DNA of 32,791 bases from Burkholderiales bacterium. GTDB taxonomy: Bacteria > Pseudomonadota > Gammaproteobacteria > Burkholderiales > Burkholderiaceae_E. The stretch lies in NCBI GenBank assembly GCA_003818495.1, contig RPRK01000032.1:1-32791 (forward strand). Reading direction: 5' to 3'. This document shows positions 17,564-27,493 of this stretch, piece after piece (the stretch's first letter is position 1; every line of letters begins with the position of its first letter). Position numbers and translations under genes: made by a program. The notes under the pieces are model-generated. The model was not told where the DNA came from, made no database searches, and saw only the letters and a program-made list of their open reading frames with translations.

Positions 17564-18475
17564 TCAGCGCTCCCGCGCGCCGTCGCGCAGCTGCTCGTAG
17601 AGCGTGTGCCGGCGGGTGTCGATCCGGCCCTCGGCGACCGCGGTCCGGATCGCGCAGCCCGGCTCGTGACGGTGCGTGCAGTTGTAGTACCTGCAGTGGC
17701 CGAGCAGGGGCTGAAACTCCCTCATGCCGTGCTCGAGCTCCGTCGCCGACAGATGTGCGAGGCCGAACACCTGGAACCCCGGCGAGTCGATCAGCCGGCC
17801 TCCGCCCGCGAGGTCGAAGGCGCGGGTGAAGGTGGTCGTGTGCTTGCCGGTCTGCAGGGCCTCCGAGATCGCCTGCGTGGCGAGGTCGGCATCGGGCACC
17901 AGCAGGTTCACCAGCGTCGACTTGCCCATGCCGCTCTGGCCGAGGAGCAGCGTCGTGCGTCCGCCGAGCTCGGGCCGCAGCCGCGCGACCGTCTCCTCGG
18001 GCTCGGCCTTCGCCGCGATGCGGAACACCGGATAGCCGAGCGACTCGTAGACGTGGAGCCGCGGCTCGATCGATTCCAGCGCGCCGGGCACGTCGGCCTT
18101 GGTCGCGATCAGCAGGCACTCGATGCCTTCGCGCTCGGCCGCGATCAGCACGCGGACCAGCAGCTCCTCGGAGAAGGGCGGCTCGCCGCTGATGACGATG
18201 GCCGCGCGGTCGAGGTTCGCGGCCAGGGCCTTCTCGCGCCGGTCGTCGCTGCGGCGCAGCAGGTTGCGCCGCGGCAGCACCTCCTCGATCACTGCCTGGC
18301 CCGAGCCGAGGTCGCGCCAGGCGACGCGGTCGCCCGCGACGACGTCGCCGCGGCGGCCCCGCGTCACCGCGCTGCGCTCCCCCGCCTCGGCGCCGGTGCC
18401 GTCGCCGTCGAGCCTGAGCCAGAACTGCCGGCCGTAGGCGGCGAGCACGGTGGCCTGCGCGAGCGGCGCGTTCAA
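17564..18475 (-). CDS. rsgA: ribosome small subunit-dependent GTPase A
   Basis: [14 protein letters not shown] (permuted GTPase G1), [10 protein letters not shown] (G3), C-terminal zinc knuckle C-x7-8-H-x-[17 protein letters not shown]. Confidence 0.95.
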   Translation of the reverse strand: MNAPLAQATVLAAYGRQFWLRLDGDGTGAEAGERSAVTRGRRGDVVAGDRVAWRDLGSGQAVIEEVLPRRNLLRRSDDRREKALAANLDRAAIVISGEPPFSEELLVRVLIAAEREGIECLLIATKADVPGALESIEPRLHVYESLGYPVFRIAAKAEPEETVARLRPELGGRTTLLLGQSGMGKSTLVNLLVPDADLATQAISEALQTGKHTTTFTRAFDLAGGGRLIDSPGFQVFGLAHLSATELEHGMREFQPLLGHCRYYNCTHRHEPGCAIRTAVAEGRIDTRRHTLYEQLRDGARER

Positions 18476-18512
18476 GGGGCGCGCCGAACGGGACGGAACC
18501 GGTTCGCGGGCG

Positions 18513-18869
18513 TCACGCGCCCGGCCTCGCGTCGTGGATCGCGTCGGTGCGCGCCGCGCAGACGAAGTCGTTGACCGTCACGCCGCCCGCCGAATGCGTG
18601 CTCCAGCGCACGGTGCAGCGGTCGTAGGACACGGCGAGGTCGGGATGGTGGTCCTGCCGGTGGACCATCCAGGCGAGGGCGTTCACGAAGGCGATGGTCT
18701 CCCACCAGTCGGCGAACGCATAGCTCGCCTGGAGCGCCCCGTCGACCATCGACCAGCGGGGCAGCACGGCAAGCTGCGCATCGATCGCGTCGGCGCGCAT
18801 CGCGTCGCGACCGGACAGCGGCGCGCAGTCGCGCTCGCGCAGGTGCTCAGGACTCTGTGGCACGTGCAT
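18513..18869 (-). CDS. 4a-hydroxytetrahydrobiopterin dehydratase (PCD)
   Basis: Catalytic region [38 protein letters not shown] is diagnostic. Confidence 0.92.
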   Translation of the reverse strand: MHVPQSPEHLRERDCAPLSGRDAMRADAIDAQLAVLPRWSMVDGALQASYAFADWWETIAFVNALAWMVHRQDHHPDLAVSYDRCTVRWSTHSAGGVTVNDFVCAARTDAIHDARPGA

Positions 18870-18893
18870 CGTGGACCTCCGGGGTCGTCGGAT

Positions 18894-20207
18894 TCAGATC
18901 GCCGGTGCGACGGGCGCGACGGGTGCGCCGTCGCGCAGCGCCGCGAGCCGTGCGAGGCGCAGGGCGGCCGGCGGATGGGAGTCGTAGAACGCCGAGTGCA
19001 CCGGATCCGGGGTCAGCGTCGCGGCATTGTCCTCGTAGAGCTTGACCAGCGCGCGCGACAGATCCTCGGCGCTCGACTGCCGCGCGGCGAAGGCATCGGC
19101 CTCGAACTCGTGACGCCGCGACAGCCAGCTCGTCAGCGGCTGCAGCACGAAGGTGAAGACCGGCATCGCCATGAAGAACAGCAGCAGCGCGTAGCCACCG
19201 AGCGCGTCGCCCGCCTGCGGGGTGGCGCCCAGCCCCTGGTAGAACCACGGTCGCGCCGACAGCCAGCCGAGCAGCCACAGCCCCGCCAGGCTGATCGCGA
19301 AGGTGGCGGCGATGCGCTTGAGGATGTGCCGGTGCTTGAAGTGGCCGAGTTCGTGCGCGAGCACCGCCTCGATCTCGTCGGCATCCAGCCGCGACAGCAG
19401 CGTGTCGAAGAACACGATGCGCTTGCCCCGACCGAAGCCGGTGAAGTACGCGTTGCCGTGCGCCGAGCGCCGGCTGCCGTCCATCACGAACAGCCCCTTG
19501 GAGGCGAAGCCGCAGCGCGCCAGCAGCCGCTCGACGCGCTCGCGCACCGGGCCCGGCTCGAGCGGCACGAAGCGGTTGAACATCGGCGCGATCACGGTCG
19601 GATAGAGCACCAGCACCGTCAGGTTGAAGGCGACCCACAGCGCCCACGCCCACAGCCACCAGGTCTGGCCGGCGCGCTCCATCAGCCACAGCACCGCGAC
19701 CAGCAGCGGCGTGCCCAGCACGATCGCGACGGCGGTGCCCTTGGCGAGGTCGGCGAGGAAGAGGCCCGGGGTCATGCGGTTGAAGCCGAAGCGCTTCTCG
19801 AGCACGAACTGTCTGTACCAGGACAGCGGCAGGTCGATGGCGCCGCCGATGGCGGCGACCGCGCCGATCAGCAGCACCTGGTTCCAGAAGGGGGCGCCCG
19901 GCAGCGCCTCGCGCAGCACGTCGGCGATCGCGGCGATGCCGCCCAGCAGCGTGAAGCCGACCAGGACCGCCGCGCCGAGCAGGGTCTCGACGAGCCCGAG
20001 GCGTACCCGCGCCACGGTGTAGTCGGCGGCACGCTGGTGGGCCGACAGCGGGATGCGCTCGGCGAACTGGGCGGGCACCGCATCGCGATGGCGGGCGACA
20101 TGGCGCGCCTGGCGTGTCGCCAGATACAGCCGGGTGGCCACCGAGGCCAGCAGGGCGACCACGAAGGCCAGCGTGAAGCTCAGGGCCGGGGACGCCGTGA
20201 AGGGCAA
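18894..20207 (-). CDS. M48 family (Ste24-like) metallopeptidase
   Basis: [11 protein letters not shown] (HExxH), [28 protein letters not shown], multi-TM N-terminus. Confidence 0.93.
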   Translation of the reverse strand: MPFTASPALSFTLAFVVALLASVATRLYLATRQARHVARHRDAVPAQFAERIPLSAHQRAADYTVARVRLGLVETLLGAAVLVGFTLLGGIAAIADVLREALPGAPFWNQVLLIGAVAAIGGAIDLPLSWYRQFVLEKRFGFNRMTPGLFLADLAKGTAVAIVLGTPLLVAVLWLMERAGQTWWLWAWALWVAFNLTVLVLYPTVIAPMFNRFVPLEPGPVRERVERLLARCGFASKGLFVMDGSRRSAHGNAYFTGFGRGKRIVFFDTLLSRLDADEIEAVLAHELGHFKHRHILKRIAATFAISLAGLWLLGWLSARPWFYQGLGATPQAGDALGGYALLLFFMAMPVFTFVLQPLTSWLSRRHEFEADAFAARQSSAEDLSRALVKLYEDNAATLTPDPVHSAFYDSHPPAALRLARLAALRDGAPVAPVAPAI

Positions 20208-20246
20208 GGGGGCGCTCGTGAGAGAATGCAGGCGGAGCCGAAAATT

Positions 20247-20822
20247 ATGTCACAGCCCCTTCCTGCCTCGCCGAACGAGACCCATCTCATCTGGGTCGAC
20301 ATGGAAATGACCGGGCTGCGTCCCGACGTCGACCGCATCATCGAGGTCGCGGTGGTCGTGACCGACGGCAACCTCGAGATCCTGGCGCAGGGGCCGGTGC
20401 TCGCGATCCACCAGCCCGACGCGGTGCTGGCGGCGATGGACGCCTGGAACACGGCCACGCACGGCCGCTCCGGCCTCACCGAGCGGGTGCGGGCCTCCAC
20501 CGTCACCGAGGCCGACGCGCAGGCGCAGCTCATCGCCTTCCTGCGGCCGTGGGTGCCGGCGGGCAAGTCGCCGATGTGCGGCAACTCGATCTGCCAGGAC
20601 CGGCGCTTCATGGCGCGGACCATGCCCGAGCTCGAGGCCTATTTCCACTACCGCAACCTCGACGTCTCCACCGTCAAGGAGCTGTGCAAGCGCTGGCGGC
20701 CCGAGGTCGCGAAGTCCTTCGCCAAGCGCAGCGCGCACACGGCCCTCGCCGACATCGAGGAATCGATCGACGAGCTGCGCCACTACCGCGAGCACTTCTT
20801 CAAGCTGACGGCCGCGCAGTGA
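20247..20822 (+). CDS. orn: oligoribonuclease
   Basis: [82 protein letters not shown] (DEDDh). Confidence 0.97.
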   Translation: MSQPLPASPNETHLIWVDMEMTGLRPDVDRIIEVAVVVTDGNLEILAQGPVLAIHQPDAVLAAMDAWNTATHGRSGLTERVRASTVTEADAQAQLIAFLRPWVPAGKSPMCGNSICQDRRFMARTMPELEAYFHYRNLDVSTVKELCKRWRPEVAKSFAKRSAHTALADIEESIDELRHYREHFFKLTAAQ

Positions 20823-20871
20823 GCCCGGCCGCCGCGCGGGTCGGTCGCCCCGCGTGCGCGGGGACGGACCG

Positions 20872-21759
20872 ATGACCCTCGCCCTGCTCGAACGGATCGC
20901 CGGCATCATGGTGCCGGTGCTGGCGATGATCGGAGTGGGCTGGCTGTACGCGCGCCGCCATGCCCCCGACATGTCGGCGATCAACCGCGTCAACATGGAG
21001 CTGTTCGCGCCGGCGCTGATCTTCTCGGCGCTCGCGAGCCGTGATTTCAGCATCGCCGACAACCGCTGGCTGCTGCTCGCCTCGGCGCTCATCGTGCTCG
21101 GCTCGGGCGTGCTGGCCTACGGCGTGGCGCGCGCCGCGCGCGTGCAGGCGCGGACCTTCGTCCCGCCGATGATGTTCAACAACTGCGGCAACATGGGGCT
21201 GCCGATCTCGGTGCTCGCCTACGGGCAGGCCGGACTCGCGCCGGCGGTCGCGATGTTCGTCGTCTCCAATGCGATCCACTTCACGCTGGGTGCGCGCATC
21301 GTCGATCCGCGCGCCTCGATCCGTCAGCTGCTGGTCACGCCGATGAACGTCGCGACCGTGGCCGGCTTCGCGATCGCCGCGACCGATCTGCCGCGACCCG
21401 AGATCGTGATGACCACGCTCAAGCTCGCGGGCGACGCGATGATCCCGCTGATGCTGTTCGCCCTCGGTGTGCGGATGGTGTCGGTCAACCGCGGCAGCTG
21501 GCGGATCGGGCTGCTCGGCGCGGTGGTCTGCCCGCTGACGGGCCTGGCGGTCGCGCTGGTGGTCGACTGGCTGCTGCCCCTGTCGCCCGAGCAGCGCGGG
21601 CTGATGTACATCTTCGCGAGCCTGCCGCCGGCGGTGCTGAACTTCATGGTCGCCGAGCGCTGGAACCGTGAACCCGGCAAGGTCGCGGCGATCGTGCTGG
21701 TCGGCAACATCGCGTCGGTGGTGTTCGTGCCGATCGGACTCGCGCTAGGCCTGCGCTGA
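20872..21759 (+). CDS. AEC family transporter
   Basis: Multi-TM; MMFNNCGNMGLPISVLAYG is the auxin-efflux-carrier motif. Start trimmed to MTLALLERIAGIMVPVLAMIGVGW. Confidence 0.9.
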   Translation: MTLALLERIAGIMVPVLAMIGVGWLYARRHAPDMSAINRVNMELFAPALIFSALASRDFSIADNRWLLLASALIVLGSGVLAYGVARAARVQARTFVPPMMFNNCGNMGLPISVLAYGQAGLAPAVAMFVVSNAIHFTLGARIVDPRASIRQLLVTPMNVATVAGFAIAATDLPRPEIVMTTLKLAGDAMIPLMLFALGVRMVSVNRGSWRIGLLGAVVCPLTGLAVALVVDWLLPLSPEQRGLMYIFASLPPAVLNFMVAERWNREPGKVAAIVLVGNIASVVFVPIGLALGLR

Positions 21760-23133
21760 CCCCGCCGCGGCGCCCGGCTCGACCCGGCGACCGGTCGCGT
21801 CTCGCGTCGTGCGCACGAACAGCAGCGCGAGGCCCGCCGAGGCGAGCGCGAGCGCCGCGATGGCCGCCAGCCAGAAGCCCGGAGCGCCCAGCGACAGGCG
21901 GACCGCGAGCCACCAGCCGCCACCGAGGCCCACCCCCCACAGCGACACCGCGAACACCACCATCGGCAGCACGGCCACCTTCCAGGCGCGCAGCGCGAAG
22001 GCCAGCGCGCACTGCAGCGCGTCGACCACGTGGTACGCGGCGACCCACGCGAGCAGCGTCGCCGCGACCGTGGCCACCCCTGGCGCGTCGGTGTAGGCAC
22101 GCGACAGCGGTCCGCGTGCGAGCGCCAGCGCGATCGCCGCGAGCACCGCGAGGCCGAGCACCAGCCGGATCCCGCGCAGCGCGACCGCGCGCGCGACCGC
22201 CGGTTCACCTCGGCCCAGGGCCTGGCCGGCGAGCACGCCGGCCGCGCCGGACAGTGCCAGCGGCAGCATGTACAGCGTCGCGGCCACGTTCGCCGCGATC
22301 GCGTGACCACCGACCACGCTGGTGCCGAAGCCCGCCACCAGGAGCGTCACCACGTTGAATGCGCTGACGTCGATCAGGTAGATGCCGCCGATGGGCAGTC
22401 CCAGTCGCGCCAGTTCGACGAGCGGCGCGCGGCGTGGCCGGCCCAGGCCGTGCAGCGCGAAGCGCACGTAGAACCGGTCGCGCCGCAGCAGCACGAAGCC
22501 GATCGACGCCGAGATCCAGAACACCAGCGCGGTGGCCAGTCCGCAGCCGGCTCCGCCCATCGCCGGCACCGGCGGCAGCCCGATCGCGACCGGGGCGTCG
22601 CTGCCGTACATGAAGAGTGCGTTGAGCGGCACCTTCAGCGCGGGCCCGAGCAGGTTGATAGCCATCACCGTGCGCGGCCGCGACACCGCGACGTTGAGCG
22701 TCGTGAAGGCGCGGAACCACAGGGCCGCGGGCAGCCCGAGGGCCACCGCCTGCAGATACGAGACCGCGCCGGCGCGCACCTCGGGCTCGGCGTCGGCCAG
22801 CCCGAGCAGCGGCTGGGGGAAGGCGAGCAGCAGCGCGCCGGGCACCAGGAGGGCGGCCGCCAGCCACTGCCCCTGTCGCCAGGTCTCGCCGACCTCGCGC
22901 ATCCGGCCGGCGCCGAAGTGCTGGGCGGCGACCGGCGAGATCGCCTGCAGCGTGCCCATCAGGCCGACGAAGACGACGAAGTAGATGCTCGAGCCGATCG
23001 CCACCGCGGCGAGATCGCGCGGCGACAGGTGGCCGGCCATCACGTTGTCCACGATGCCGTTGGCCATCACCGCGAGCTGGCCGATGAACATCGGCCACCC
23101 GAGGGTGACGATGGCGCGCGTGTCGGGGTGCAC
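21745..23133 (-). CDS. MATE family efflux transporter
   Basis: GWPMFIGQLAVMANGIVDNVMAGHLSPRDLAAVAIGSSIYFVVFVGLMGTLQAISPVAAQHFGAGR; 12-TM-like pattern. Confidence 0.93.
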   Translation of the reverse strand: MHPDTRAIVTLGWPMFIGQLAVMANGIVDNVMAGHLSPRDLAAVAIGSSIYFVVFVGLMGTLQAISPVAAQHFGAGRMREVGETWRQGQWLAAALLVPGALLLAFPQPLLGLADAEPEVRAGAVSYLQAVALGLPAALWFRAFTTLNVAVSRPRTVMAINLLGPALKVPLNALFMYGSDAPVAIGLPPVPAMGGAGCGLATALVFWISASIGFVLLRRDRFYVRFALHGLGRPRRAPLVELARLGLPIGGIYLIDVSAFNVVTLLVAGFGTSVVGGHAIAANVAATLYMLPLALSGAAGVLAGQALGRGEPAVARAVALRGIRLVLGLAVLAAIALALARGPLSRAYTDAPGVATVAATLLAWVAAYHVVDALQCALAFALRAWKVAVLPMVVFAVSLWGVGLGGGWWLAVRLSLGAPGFWLAAIAALALASAGLALLFVRTTRDATGRRVEPGAAAGSAQA

Positions 23134-23169
23134 CGGCGCCGTCCGCGTCAGCGCCGGCCCGGCAGGCGC

Positions 23170-24882
23170 TCAGCCGGGCACACGGCGGAACAGCCGGAAC
23201 TGCTCCTGGCGGTCGACCGGCCGCTGGCCCCGCCAGGCGGGGCGCCAGGAGCCGGGCACCTGCGCCGGGTCGAGCGGCGCGTTGGCGCGGTCCGCGACCA
23301 GCAGCCATTCGCAGTCGCGCCGGGTGTCGTCGAGCCGAAGCGCGCCGAAGTACGCGAAGGTCGCACGCTGCGCGACGTCCAGGCCCAGCGTCGCGACGCA
23401 GCCGTGACGCGGCGACACCACCAGACCGGCCTGCTGGGCGGCATCGCGGTAGGTCTTGCGGTGGTTGCCGGCCGGCAGCCACAGTGTCATCAGCAGGCAC
23501 CATGCGAGCACCATGCCCCCGCCGGACAGGATCACCGAGCGCCACATCGCGCGCGGCTGGCGCGAGATGCGCCAGGCCACCAGCCCGAGCCATGCGAGCG
23601 TCACCACCGCGCCGGCCACCACCTCGAAGACGTCGATCGACGGCAGGAATCCGAGCACCGACTGCTGGGCGCGGAAGGCCATCCTGGGCGGCCAACCCGT
23701 CTGGAACGCGATCCAGTACGCCCAGAGCGCCGCACCCACCAGGGTGAAGGTCATCACGGCGAACCAGTCGATCAGGCTGATCAGGCCGCGCCGGATGGTC
23801 GGCAGGCCGAGGGCGCCGAGCATCGCTGCGGCCGGTACCAGCGGCAGCAGCATCGCCTCGGTGCCGCGGGGCGACAGCATCGCGACGAGTGCGAGGAGGG
23901 CTGCGCAGACGATCGGCACCGCGAGCGCGGGCTCGAGCCAGCGCCCGCGCCAGCGCCACATCGCCCAGCCCGCGATCGGCCAGGCCGGCCAGAAGAACCA
24001 CGGGATGGTCTGGGCGGCGTAGGCCACGGTATCGAGGGAGGGGCCGGAGACGAGCGCGAGGTTCCAGTCGAGCCAGCGTGCGAGGTGCCATCGCCCCGCC
24101 TCGCCGGAGCCGGCGAGCGCGAGCGGCCAGGCCGCGGTGCCGAGCACCGCCACCGGCAGCAGGCCCACGAGCATGGGGCGGGCGACGAGCCGGAAGGCGC
24201 CGGCGCGGGTGGCCAGCAGGACCGCGGCCAGCAGCAGGGCCGCCGCCAGCGGCAGACCGCGCGAGGCGGCGGTCAGTCCGATCGCCAGGCCCGCGACCGC
24301 GCCGCCGAGCCGCGGGCGCTCCAGCGACAGCGCACACCCCAGCAGGAACACCGCGATCCAAGCCACCTGGGCCGACTCGGCCGTCGTCTCGTGCGCCCGG
24401 GCGAGCAGCCCGAAGGTGGCGAGCGTCAGCAGCAGCGCCGAATCGGCGATCGCCCGGCCGTAGTCGACGTGGTTCGCGGAGGCGCCGAACGGGTCCATCG
24501 GCTGGGCCTCGGGCCGCCGGGCGAGCAGCCACGTGGCGTACCAGATGCACAGCAGCGCCAGCGCGAGCCAGGCCATCGCGACGCCGCGGACCGCCGTGTC
24601 GGGGGCGAGGAACGGCAGCACCCTGATCCCGATCGCACCCAGCCAGAAGGGAAGGGGGCCTTCCTCGACCATCGGCACGCCGACCACGTTGGGCATCAGC
24701 CAGTCGTCGAGGCCGCGCGTGGCGACCGCCATCGTCCAGGCCACCCCGAACCCGGCCGCGTCCTCGTACCGCCACGGATCACGCCCGACCAGCCCCGGCA
24801 CGACATAGAGCGCGCACATCAGCAGGAGCAGCCACCGCGGCATCTTGGCGGCCTGCAGGGCGGTGACGAAGAAGGGCTTCAC
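23170..24882 (-). CDS. GT39/ArnT-like integral membrane glycosyltransferase
   Basis: GLVGRDPWRYEDAAGFGVAWTMA...DDWLMPNVVGVPMVEEGPLPFWLGA resembles the N-terminal acceptor/catalytic loop of ArnT/PMT-like proteins; many TM segments. GTG start at 24882 or internal ATG at 24843. Confidence 0.8.
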   Translation of the reverse strand: MKPFFVTALQAAKMPRWLLLLMCALYVVPGLVGRDPWRYEDAAGFGVAWTMAVATRGLDDWLMPNVVGVPMVEEGPLPFWLGAIGIRVLPFLAPDTAVRGVAMAWLALALLCIWYATWLLARRPEAQPMDPFGASANHVDYGRAIADSALLLTLATFGLLARAHETTAESAQVAWIAVFLLGCALSLERPRLGGAVAGLAIGLTAASRGLPLAAALLLAAVLLATRAGAFRLVARPMLVGLLPVAVLGTAAWPLALAGSGEAGRWHLARWLDWNLALVSGPSLDTVAYAAQTIPWFFWPAWPIAGWAMWRWRGRWLEPALAVPIVCAALLALVAMLSPRGTEAMLLPLVPAAAMLGALGLPTIRRGLISLIDWFAVMTFTLVGAALWAYWIAFQTGWPPRMAFRAQQSVLGFLPSIDVFEVVAGAVVTLAWLGLVAWRISRQPRAMWRSVILSGGGMVLAWCLLMTLWLPAGNHRKTYRDAAQQAGLVVSPRHGCVATLGLDVAQRATFAYFGALRLDDTRRDCEWLLVADRANAPLDPAQVPGSWRPAWRGQRPVDRQEQFRLFRRVPG

Positions 24883-24980
24883 GGTCCGGACGTCCGGCAG
24901 CGGGCCCGCGTCTCGGGCAGGGGCGCCGCGCCTGGCGACGGAGCCGGCGACGGTCCCGGGCAGGCGCGGCGGAAACGACG

Positions 24981-25004
24981 CAGGGCAGCCGCGAGGCTGC
25001 CCTG
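24981..25004. other. hairpin HP1: CAGGGCAGCC-GCGA-GGCTGCCCTG (10-bp perfect stem)
   Basis: Directly visible inverted repeat downstream of rpmE2; no U-tract on the minus strand after it. Confidence 0.8.
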
Positions 25005-25009
25005 GGGAG

Positions 25010-25073
25010 CGGAGCGCGACGAGGGCGCTCCGGGATCGGCGTCGGCGACGATCCCGGACCGACGGGTCCGGGA
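25010..25073. other. overlapping hairpins HP2 (25010-25032), HP3 (25029-25058), HP4 (25052-25073)
   Basis: CGGAGCGC/GCGCTCCG, TCCGGGATCG/CGATCCCGGA and TCCCGGACC/GGTCCGGGA; neighbouring arms overlap. Confidence 0.75.
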
Positions 25074-25087
25074 CAGCCGACCCACGA

Positions 25088-25360
25088 TCAGGACGCCGAG
25101 GTCGGCTTGGTCGCGCCGGTGCGCGCGAAGCGCTGGCGGAACTTCTCGACCCGGCCGGTCTCGCTGATGCGCTGCTGCGCGCCGGTGTAGAACGGGTGCG
25201 ACTCCGAGGTCACGTCCAGCTTGTACAGCGGATATTCCTTGCCGTCGTCCATCGTGATCTTCTCGCGGGTGTGCGCGGTCGAGCGGGTGATGAACTTGAA
25301 GCCGTTCGACATGTCGAGGAACACGACGTCGCGGTACTCGGGGTGGATGCCGTCTTTCAT
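25088..25360 (-). CDS. rpmE2: type B 50S ribosomal protein L31
   Basis: [78 protein letters not shown]. No CxxC zinc motif, so type B. Confidence 0.96.
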   Translation of the reverse strand: MKDGIHPEYRDVVFLDMSNGFKFITRSTAHTREKITMDDGKEYPLYKLDVTSESHPFYTGAQQRISETGRVEKFRQRFARTGATKPTSAS

Positions 25361-25418
25361 GCTGGAGCCTCGGTCTTTTGGGTCGCCACGCGCGGGCTGG
25401 ACAGATGGGGCGCGCACG

Positions 25419-25448
25419 TTCCCGGATTTGGGAAAGCCTACGAGTATA
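25419..25448 (-). promoter_or_regulatory. candidate -10 (TATACT, 25443-25448) and 5'-leader hairpin (25419-25434) of rpmE2
   Basis: Minus-strand TATACT, then TTCCC-AAATCC-GGGAA hairpin near the predicted 5' end of the rpmE2 mRNA. Confidence 0.4.
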
Positions 25449-25569
25449 TCAGGCCGGGGGGAAATTGGCCGCCTCTCGGCGGATTCCCGTTCGGGGCGCA
25501 CCAGGCCGCCGCAAGTATGCGGCGTCCGCCGACGAGGCTCGCTGCCTGTCGGCAGCTCGAAACCCCTCG

Positions 25570-26832
<1,263 letters not shown>

Positions 26833-27066
26833 CGTGGGGGGGGGTGCGGACAGCGTGACGGCTGATCGGAGCCCTGCGGGACGTCCATGGGCGCCTGGGC
26901 GTTATCGCCCGAGTGCGCGTCCCGTCCGGGGGGCTGGGGGGGTGAACCGGCGGGGGGCCGGTCGGAAAAACACGGAGTGAAGCAGGCGGGGTGCGACGGG
27001 CGGATGGGCCCGGCCCTGTCGCCGCGGGACCGATCGCCGGGGTGCCGGGAATCGCCCGCAGCGGGC

Positions 27067-27086
27067 GGGAGCGCTCGCGCGCTCCC
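27067..27086. terminator. hairpin downstream of trxA: GGGAGCGC-TCGC-GCGCTCCC
   Basis: Perfect 8-bp stem with tetraloop, 17 nt beyond the trxA stop. No U-tract, so terminator status is uncertain. Confidence 0.5.
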
Positions 27087-27102
27087 TAGAGAATACGACG
27101 GA

Positions 27103-27432
27103 TCAGAGGTTGGTGTCCAGGAACTGCGTGAGCTGCGACTTCGACAGGGCGCCGACCTTGGTGGCGACCTCTTCTCCATTCTTGAACAGCTTCAGCGTCG
27201 GGATCCCGCGGATGCCGTACTTGGCGGTGATCTCCTGGTTGTCGTCGACGTTGACCTTCACGATGCGCACCTTGCCGTCGTAGTCCTTGGCGACTTCGTC
27301 GAGCAGGGGGGCGATCATCTTGCACGGGCCGCACCATTCGGCCCAGTAGTCGACGAGCACCGGCGCGTCGGACTTGAGCACGTCGGCCTCGAAGTTCGCG
27401 TCGGAAGTGTGGGTGATCTGAGTGCTGGACAT
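27103..27432 (-). CDS. trxA: thioredoxin
   Basis: [63 protein letters not shown]; 109 aa, internal start within ORF 27103..28629. Confidence 0.98.
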   Translation of the reverse strand: MSSTQITHTSDANFEADVLKSDAPVLVDYWAEWCGPCKMIAPLLDEVAKDYDGKVRIVKVNVDDNQEITAKYGIRGIPTLKLFKNGEEVATKVGALSKSQLTQFLDTNL

Positions 27433-27493
27433 GAGCGTGGGTCTCCTGCCGTCTAAATTACCATAGCCCAATGGCGAGTGCTGATCATCCCCG

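Noticed and set aside
18450-20822. 790-aa plus-strand ORF ending with Orn
   Set aside because: Only the last 191 aa (from ATG 20247) are Orn; the rest is antisense to the pterin dehydratase and M48 genes.
21745-21759. 15-bp convergent overlap of the AEC and MATE genes
   Set aside because: Ordinary short tail-to-tail overlap in a compact genome; not notable by itself.
22205-24775. 856-aa minus-strand ORF overlapping MATE and GT39-like genes out of frame
   Set aside because: Alternative frame of two well-supported genes; Arg/Ala/Gly-rich with no domain.
22030-25167. 1045-aa plus-strand ORF across MATE, GT39-like and rpmE2 genes
   Set aside because: Spans three convincing minus-strand genes; His/Arg/Gln-rich composition typical of antisense translation of GC-rich membrane-protein genes.
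26941-26970. ACCGGC...GCCGGT next to AAAAA as an intrinsic terminator between trxA and rho
   Set aside because: On the sense (minus) strand the T-run precedes the hairpin instead of following it, so polarity is wrong for trxA; nothing on the plus strand needs terminating there.
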